A DNA stretch of 30,593 nt from Flavobacteriales bacterium (GTDB lineage Bacteria; Bacteroidota; Bacteroidia; Flavobacteriales; BACL11). Both the position numbers and the translations under genes were made by a program. Below are positions 26,458 through 30,593 of the stretch, piece after piece (positions within the stretch are counted from its first letter, which is position 1; the number at the start of each line of letters is the position of its first letter). The DNA lies in contig JABJNS010000047.1 in the NCBI GenBank assembly GCA_018664745.1, positions 1 through 30,593 of the forward strand. The letters run 5' to 3'. The notes beneath the pieces were generated by a model. That model ran no database searches and was not told the origin of the DNA. It saw nothing but the letters and a program-made list of their open reading frames with translations.

Positions 26458-26465
26458 CAAAAATA
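26458..26465 (-). promoter_or_regulatory. -7 promoter box of the FAD dehydrogenase, 4 nt from its GTG start
   Basis: TATTTTTG on the minus strand, then AGCC, then GTG (26453). The box leaves no room for a leader, so the mRNA is predicted to be leaderless with a GTG start. Divergent from the box at 26503. Confidence 0.7.
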
Positions 26466-26502
26466 CAGATTGCTATTGAATAAAAAGGTATTTATAAATA
26501 GT

Positions 26503-26510
26503 TATATTTG
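26503..26510 (+). promoter_or_regulatory. -7 promoter box of the DUF4294 gene, 4 nt from its ATG
   Basis: TATATTTG, then CTTT, then ATG (26515). A TTG at 26476-26478 is 24 bp upstream, slightly far for a -33 element. It faces the box at 26458-26465, with 37 bp between them. Confidence 0.7.
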
Positions 26511-26514
26511 CTTT

Positions 26515-27096
26515 ATGATTAAGCGTTATCTATTTCTTTTTATCTCTTTATATTCAATAAAAATGCTGGCTCAAGACAAAGTGCTCATTGCTCCTTTTAC
26601 GATTGTTAATGGAGATACTTTTTTTATAGCTGATATTCCTGAGGTAGAAGTATTAGCATTTAAAGATAAAAACGAGCGTACAAAATATTATATGCTTAAA
26701 AGGCGAGTACTTAAAGTATATCCTTATGCTTTGTCAGCAAAAGAAAAATTGATGAGTATACAGAACGGACTAGACTCCATTCCTAAAAGAAGACATAAGA
26801 AACGATACACAAATGAAGTAGCGAAATGGGTAAAGGAAGAGTATGCTGATAGATTGAAAAACTTAACAATGACTGAGGGAAAGATATTAGTAAAACTAAT
26901 TTATCGTGAAACAAATACAACCTCTTATGAAATTCTAAAGTCGTACAGGGGAAGGTTTAATGCTTTTTTTTGGCAAACCATGGCAAAGTTTTGGGATAAC
27001 AACTTAAAAACAGAATACAATCCTGTAAATATTAGAGAGGATATGCTAATTGAGCATATCATAATACAAGCAAAACTAGAAGGAAAATTGGAATAA
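26515..27096 (+). CDS. DUF4294 domain protein, exported
   Basis: Exported protein of 193 residues, typical length for DUF4294, which is found in Bacteroidota and has no known function. The chosen ATG at 26515 gives a signal peptide (MIKRYLFLFISLYSIKMLAQ) and follows a promoter box by 4 nt. An upstream open frame to 26350 runs antisense through the FAD gene and is rejected. Family features seen: NGDTFFIADIPEVEV, then KYYMLKRRVLKVYPYAL, a basic stretch SIPKRRHKKRY, LTMTEGKILVKLIYRET, and GRFNAFFWQTMAKFW followed by LKTEYNP. It is rich in basic residues and predicted largely helical in the middle. It ends 3 bp before a hairpin shared with the convergent T9SS protein gene. Confidence 0.88.
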   Translation: MIKRYLFLFISLYSIKMLAQDKVLIAPFTIVNGDTFFIADIPEVEVLAFKDKNERTKYYMLKRRVLKVYPYALSAKEKLMSIQNGLDSIPKRRHKKRYTNEVAKWVKEEYADRLKNLTMTEGKILVKLIYRETNTTSYEILKSYRGRFNAFFWQTMAKFWDNNLKTEYNPVNIREDMLIEHIIIQAKLEGKLE

Positions 27097-27098
27097 AA

Positions 27099-27121
27099 AA
27101 AACGGGCGTTAAGCCCGTTTT
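27099..27121. terminator. Bidirectional hairpin between DUF4294 gene and T9SS protein gene
   Basis: A 9-bp stem, AAAACGGGC at 27099-27107 with its complement at 27113-27121, and loop GTTAA. A runs and T runs flank it on the two sides; the minus-strand tail has the longer uninterrupted T run. It is nearly the same sequence as the hairpin at 30176-30196. Confidence 0.88.
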
Positions 27122-27142
27122 ATTATTTTAATAAAAATGATA

Positions 27143-28966
27143 TTATTTTGTAAATCGCTTTACAATTCTATCATCTTCAAACAGTATCGCAATAGAATAA
27201 ATTCCGCTTTCAAGCTGCTCTACATTAATTGTATTAGTAGGATTGTTTTCTGAAATAACAATTCTACCTAAAGCATCATAGATTTCTATTTTATCTATCT
27301 TTTTATTAGAGCTAATATTAAGGGCGTTCTTTACAGGATTAGGATATAATTTTAAATTTTTAAGCTCAGTACTTTCTATTGAAGTTGCATTGCAATTAGA
27401 TTGACAACCTGCAAGTGAGGTGTATAAGCCAGAGCCTGTTCCTGGATCAACACATCCTAAGGTTGCATCACAATCCCATGTTGGCGTAACAGGGCAGGCA
27501 TTTTGGCAGTCCTGCAATGACCAATAATTACCACTCTCATCTCCTGGGTCTTGACAATTTCCTGGCGATACACAATCCCATGTAGGTTGTGGTGTGCAAT
27601 CTGCCATGCAATCATTGTATGTTATATAGTTTCCGCTACCATCACCAGGGTCATAGCAATTGCCCGGCCAATTACATTCAAAGGAAACTGGTGGGGTACA
27701 AGATGTTTGGCAAGCAGTAAGAGAAATATAAGTTCCATTTCCAGTTCCAGGATCAACACATGCATAATTTATACATTCATAAGTAATTGCCTGTTGAGTT
27801 CCTACATTTTCTAAATAGTAGTTTTTATCATCATCCGTACCTACGATAAGATCATTATCTCCATCTCCATCTAAATCCTTAAAATTAAGAATTCCTCCTC
27901 CTTGCCAATTTGAAAAAGATAATCCAAATGGATTTATAGTAGGTGGAGGAGTAAATTGAGGAGTTGTTGCTGTACCTGTATTTTCTACATACCCGAAATC
28001 AGTTGAGTTATAAGCTTCTTCAGTAAACATAATATCTAAATCTCTATCATTATCAATATCTTCAAGAGATAAATAAGAAAAAACTCCAGATGGGATCCCA
28101 AAAACATTTAATTGAGGTGTAGTGTAATTTGGTGCTGAGGCGGTACCTATATTTTCAATAAATAAGAAATTCATATTATAACTAGACATATCATAAGAAA
28201 ATCCTAGAATATCTATATCCCCATCTCCATCAATATCTCCAAAAGTTGTAAACAGCATAGAAGCACTTGAAGTTAATCCAAATTGATTTGCAGTAGGAGT
28301 AGTAAATTGAGGAGTGCTTGCTGTTCCAATATTTTCATAATATATAAAATCTGAAATCAATGAATAAGTACTATAGTCAAAGTTTACAACATTTGATAGA
28401 ATATCAAAATCACCATCATTGTCCATATCAATAAATTTATGAAACTGATGAATAGCACTTAGATTAGTTGGGTTATAATCTACAAGGCCAAAAGGATTGA
28501 TAATTGGGTTTGCAAAATTTGGATTAGTAGCACTACCTATATTTTCTTGAAAATGAAAACCAAGGCTATATCCGCCACCACCATAATAACTATAGTTATA
28601 GGTGTATTCCCCTGAAAGATAATCAAGATCTCCATCATTATCAATATCTGCAAACTCTGGAGAATTAACTTCATTATCATTTCCATCTTGTAAATTAAAT
28701 GGATCTTGAATTGGGTAAGCAAACCATTGAGCATTTGCAGTATTTGTAAACGAAACTCCAATTACAAGAGCAATAGTCCCAAGAATACGCTTCATTCTGT
28801 TAGCACTTATAATTCCGTTTAGTTGGCTTACTAAATACTTAATTTTAGCAGCTATCTTCCTTATTTCTGATTTTAAATCAGCATCCGTTTTTTGCAATAA
28901 AATAGTTAGTTGTTTAACTAAAGACTTTAATTGTCTTTGTTTGCGAGAGTGGTGGTTTACAGACAT
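27143..28966 (-). CDS. Secreted FG-GAP/VCBS-type protein with four Cys-rich repeats and T9SS type A sorting domain
   Basis: Secreted protein of 607 residues. A basic N-terminal extension (1-57) precedes a normal signal peptide (about 58-80, ending TNTANAQ). Residues about 85-395 hold five FG-GAP-like units, each with an NPFGL-type start, an Asp-rich calcium loop (DIDNDGDLD at 107-115, DMDNDGDFD, DIDGDGDID, DIDNDRDLD, DLDGDGDND) and usually ENIGTA. Residues 397-525 are four tandem units of about 30 residues with four cysteines each (pattern C...C.DPG.GSG.Y.SL..C...C). The C-terminus LKLYPNPVKNALNIS through KRFTK is the T9SS type A signal. The upstream ATG at 28966 is preferred because the frame is fully open and a promoter box lies 27 nt before it; Met58 at 28795 is the alternative start. 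Likely a calcium-stabilised surface protein; ligand unknown. Confidence 0.88.
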   Translation of the reverse strand: MSVNHHSRKQRQLKSLVKQLTILLQKTDADLKSEIRKIAAKIKYLVSQLNGIISANRMKRILGTIALVIGVSFTNTANAQWFAYPIQDPFNLQDGNDNEVNSPEFADIDNDGDLDYLSGEYTYNYSYYGGGGYSLGFHFQENIGSATNPNFANPIINPFGLVDYNPTNLSAIHQFHKFIDMDNDGDFDILSNVVNFDYSTYSLISDFIYYENIGTASTPQFTTPTANQFGLTSSASMLFTTFGDIDGDGDIDILGFSYDMSSYNMNFLFIENIGTASAPNYTTPQLNVFGIPSGVFSYLSLEDIDNDRDLDIMFTEEAYNSTDFGYVENTGTATTPQFTPPPTINPFGLSFSNWQGGGILNFKDLDGDGDNDLIVGTDDDKNYYLENVGTQQAITYECINYACVDPGTGNGTYISLTACQTSCTPPVSFECNWPGNCYDPGDGSGNYITYNDCMADCTPQPTWDCVSPGNCQDPGDESGNYWSLQDCQNACPVTPTWDCDATLGCVDPGTGSGLYTSLAGCQSNCNATSIESTELKNLKLYPNPVKNALNISSNKKIDKIEIYDALGRIVISENNPTNTINVEQLESGIYSIAILFEDDRIVKRFTK

Positions 28967-28993
28967 AATTGTAAATATTAGTTAGTAACCCTC

Positions 28994-29001
28994 CAAAATT
29001 A
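28994..29001 (-). promoter_or_regulatory. -7 promoter box of the T9SS FG-GAP protein gene
   Basis: TAATTTTG on the minus strand (TAnnTTTG), 27 nt before the ATG at 28966. It supports that start over the internal Met codon at 28795. No -33 TTTG seen. Confidence 0.5.
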
Positions 29002-29018
29002 AGTAATAAAATTTATAA

Positions 29019-29037
29019 TACTATGCTTAGCATAGTA
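29019..29037. repeat. Perfect 19-nt inverted repeat
   Basis: TACTATGCT, one central T, then AGCATAGTA. It lies in the 97-bp gap between the TIGR03032 gene stop (29064) and the T9SS gene promoter box (28994-29001). It could be an operator for the T9SS gene or part of the terminator of the TIGR03032 gene. The single central base makes a dyad-symmetric protein site as likely as an RNA hairpin. Confidence 0.55.
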
Positions 29038-29063
29038 CATTTACTTTACTAGATAAAAACTAG

Positions 29064-30158
29064 TTATTTACCCTTTTTATCTTGTCTCCAAAAAGTAGTG
29101 TTTGGTATCATTAAACCCTTTTTGTGGTCATCTTTTAATGTATTTAGGATGTTTGGTCGTGTTTTATTAGCCAATATATGTATGTCATATATTTCGTCCA
29201 AAGAAGTAAGGTAAGTCAATTTTCCTGCGATACTTTTTGTTGGTAAATGAACGACTACTATTCCGGCTTCATTTGCTTTTTCAGCAAAGGGTAGTTTTCC
29301 AAAGGTGGAAGATCCTTTTCTGAGTTTGGAAAGTCCAATAAAAAGATAGTCTTTATGAAAACTCATTCCCCTTACAAAACCATCAATTTGGACAATTACT
29401 TCATAAGTACCATCTTCAGTATTAACTTTTACTAATTCTCCAGTTGCAGAAAGTAGCACATATAACTCATCATTAAAAATTCTTGGTGTGTGTGGCATAG
29501 CAAGCCCTTCAGCAATGATGGTATTATTTTCTACATCCATAATAATTCCACTTTCAGTTACTTTATCACGCCAACTTTGAGGGGTATTTCCATTATTAAA
29601 AGCAGTAGCATATTTTGGCTTTCCGTTTTGCATTGCCATTCCATTGAGGTGGCATCTGTCTTCAGAAGCAATTTTATCAATAAATGGGGGAGTCCAATAA
29701 GGAGTGAAATTATACTCATCATCAATTTTTACTATGGATGAAAAGAGGGTATTTACAGCATATAATTCTCCATTATTCCCAAAATTCAAATCATGGATAT
29801 CAATTGCTCCTGTATGAAAAGTATTTCTGGGTAAGTAAAGCGCATCATATTTATTAGGTGCACTAGGGTAGAATTTTGCTAAATCTGTAGAGTTTCGAAA
29901 TACAATAACTTCATCCTTACAGGCAATTGCAATTTTATCTTTTTTAGTGTCCTCAGCAATCCCCATTGCTTTTTCAAAATTTCTTGGCAGTTGTACTAAA
30001 CTATTCTCATCTTTTGCAGAAATAAAAACCACTTTACCAGCTTGATATGTGGAGATTGCAATACTGCAATTCAATTGCTGAAGTAATTGTGGAATCTGAG
30101 GAGTAAATTTGCAGCTAAAAGGTGCTAATGCTTGTAGATTTTTATTTTCCTTATTCAT
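29064..30158 (-). CDS. TIGR03032 family protein (DUF4915-like)
   Basis: Cytoplasmic protein of 364 residues, without signal peptide. The family resemblance is strong: PFSCKFTPQIPQLLQQL, then ISTYQAGKVVFIS, RNFEKAMGIA, YDALYLPRNTFHTGAIDIHD, YAVNTLFSSI, EDRCHLNGMAMQNGKPKYAT, SWRDK, AMPHTPR, and FHKDYLFIGLS. The regular strand pattern suggests a beta-propeller. No biochemical function of the family is known to me. The start is set at the ATG at 30158; an ATG at 30185 lies in a terminator hairpin loop and would add nine residues encoded by its 3' arm, so it is unlikely. No TAnnTTTG box is evident in front of it. The conserved His, Asp and Arg residues hint at a binding or catalytic site, which is inference. 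Confidence 0.88.
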   Translation of the reverse strand: MNKENKNLQALAPFSCKFTPQIPQLLQQLNCSIAISTYQAGKVVFISAKDENSLVQLPRNFEKAMGIAEDTKKDKIAIACKDEVIVFRNSTDLAKFYPSAPNKYDALYLPRNTFHTGAIDIHDLNFGNNGELYAVNTLFSSIVKIDDEYNFTPYWTPPFIDKIASEDRCHLNGMAMQNGKPKYATAFNNGNTPQSWRDKVTESGIIMDVENNTIIAEGLAMPHTPRIFNDELYVLLSATGELVKVNTEDGTYEVIVQIDGFVRGMSFHKDYLFIGLSKLRKGSSTFGKLPFAEKANEAGIVVVHLPTKSIAGKLTYLTSLDEIYDIHILANKTRPNILNTLKDDHKKGLMIPNTTFWRQDKKGK

Positions 30159-30175
30159 AATACAATGATACAAAA

Positions 30176-30196
30176 AAACGGGCATTAAGCCCGTTT
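30176..30196 (-). terminator. Terminator of the 3-hydroxyacyl-CoA dehydrogenase gene
   Basis: An 8-bp stem (30176-30183 with 30189-30196, core ACGGGC/GCCCGT) with loop ATTAA. Read on the minus strand it ends in seven T, giving a strong terminator 27 bp after the dehydrogenase stop. The hairpin core is the same as at 27099-27121. Confidence 0.88.
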
Positions 30197-30222
30197 CATA
30201 ATTTTAGTAAAAGGAAAAGTTA

Positions 30223-30593
30223 CTATTTAGTAAATTGAGCAGCTACTTTTTTATTTCTTGGTCCATCAGCATAGTTATAAAAACCTTCTCCTGATTTAAT
30301 CCCTAATTTACCAGCCATAACCATATTAACCAAAAGTGGGTTAGGAGCATATTTAGGATTACCGAAACCATCTTGCATAACCTCTAAAATAGAAAGACAA
30401 ACATCTAAACCGATAAAATCAGCTAAGTGTAAAGGTCCCATTGGATGTGCCATACCTAACATCATTACGGTATCAATTTCTTCTACTCCTGCAACTCCTT
30501 GGAATAAGGTTTCGATCGATTCATTAATCATTGGCATTAATATTCTATTGGCTACAAAGCCAGGGTAATCGTTTACTTCAACAGGGGATTTTC
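30223..30593 (-). CDS. 3-hydroxybutyryl-CoA dehydrogenase, C-terminal part (cut by window edge)
   Basis: Partial gene; the reading frame continues open past the right edge at 30593, and the methionine codon at 30537 is internal, not a start. The visible 122 residues are the helical C-terminal domain of the 3-hydroxyacyl-CoA dehydrogenase family. They contain PGFVANRIL, the 'GVAGVEEIDTVMMLGMAHPMGPLHLADFIGLD' region (quoted here only as a landmark, starting near nt 30495), NPLLVNMVMAGKLGIKSGEGFYNY and a short end. This domain dimerises and helps close the active site; the NAD-binding N-terminal domain lies outside. The family oxidises (S)-3-hydroxyacyl-CoA in fatty-acid or butanoate metabolism. 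Closest pattern is the short, single-function 3-hydroxybutyryl-CoA dehydrogenase (Hbd) rather than a fused FadB-type protein, since it ends after this domain. Confidence 0.92.
   Translation of the reverse strand, partial: KSPVEVNDYPGFVANRILMPMINESIETLFQGVAGVEEIDTVMMLGMAHPMGPLHLADFIGLDVCLSILEVMQDGFGNPKYAPNPLLVNMVMAGKLGIKSGEGFYNYADGPRNKKVAAQFTK

Noticed and set aside
26350..26514. Upstream extension of the DUF4294 gene to 26350
   Set aside because: It runs antisense to the FAD dehydrogenase start and across both promoter boxes; the signal peptide begins at 26515.
29048..29064. ACTAG/CTAGT inverted repeat at the end of the TIGR03032 gene as a terminator
   Set aside because: The stem is only 5 bp and has no following T run on the relevant strand.
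30159..30185. ATG start for the TIGR03032 gene inside the hairpin at 30176-30196
   Set aside because: The added nine residues are encoded by the terminator stem and its T run and do not resemble the family; Met at 30158 is more sensible.
30223..30537. A complete small 104-residue gene at the right edge
   Set aside because: The frame continues upstream to the window end and encodes more of the conserved dehydrogenase domain (PGFVANRIL), so the gene is truncated by the window.

Overview
The window looks like a chromosomal segment of a marine-type Bacteroidota, most likely Flavobacteriales. Grounds: strongly AT-rich DNA; promoter boxes of the Bacteroidota type (TAnnTTTG); almost no Shine-Dalgarno sequences; one protein with a type A and one with a type B C-terminal signal of the type IX secretion system (T9SS); and lineage-typical families (DUF5916, DUF4294, BatA-like vWA protein, long-form Lgt). 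Gene density is high and no gene-free stretch exceeds about 110 bp. I see no rRNA, tRNA, CRISPR array, insertion sequence or phage gene.

Layout. 1-4740: an oligopeptide-type ABC importer operon (binding lipoprotein plus two enlarged permeases, no ATPase gene nearby), closed by a strong hairpin terminator. 4766-11065 (minus): DUF5916 outer-membrane-type protein, LolD ATPase, BatA/vWA membrane protein and a dihydroorotase homologue that has lost most metal ligands. The first two genes overlap by ATGA, and so do the last two. 11163-12353: sucC with a good promoter and a bidirectional terminator shared with the convergent mtaB-lgt pair (12404-14863, minus). 14967-20294: a 1775-residue secreted protein of about 19 PKD-like repeats ending in a T9SS type B signal, followed at 20332 by a second, orphan oligopeptide-binding lipoprotein whose start codon lies in the loop of a terminator-like hairpin. 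21942-24365: pheT, whose stop codon directly abuts that of a convergent SRPBCC-like gene. 24912-27096: a COG2509-type FAD dehydrogenase divergent from a DUF4294 gene. 27143-30593 (minus): a T9SS type A secreted FG-GAP protein with four cysteine-rich repeats, a TIGR03032-family protein, and the C-terminal part of a 3-hydroxyacyl-CoA dehydrogenase cut by the window edge.

How it fits together. Most genes are housekeeping: translation (pheT, mtaB), TCA cycle (sucC), lipoprotein maturation and traffic (lgt, lolD), peptide uptake and cell-surface display. No dedicated new defence or mobile system is visible. The most unusual signals are: (i) a recurrent promoter layout in which TAnnTTTG lies exactly 4 nt before the start codon of four separate genes, implying leaderless mRNAs; (ii) the hairpin wrapped around the start of the orphan binding protein; (iii) the degenerate dihydroorotase; and (iv) a regular two-cysteine pattern through the giant PKD protein, with single cysteines only in the first and last repeats.
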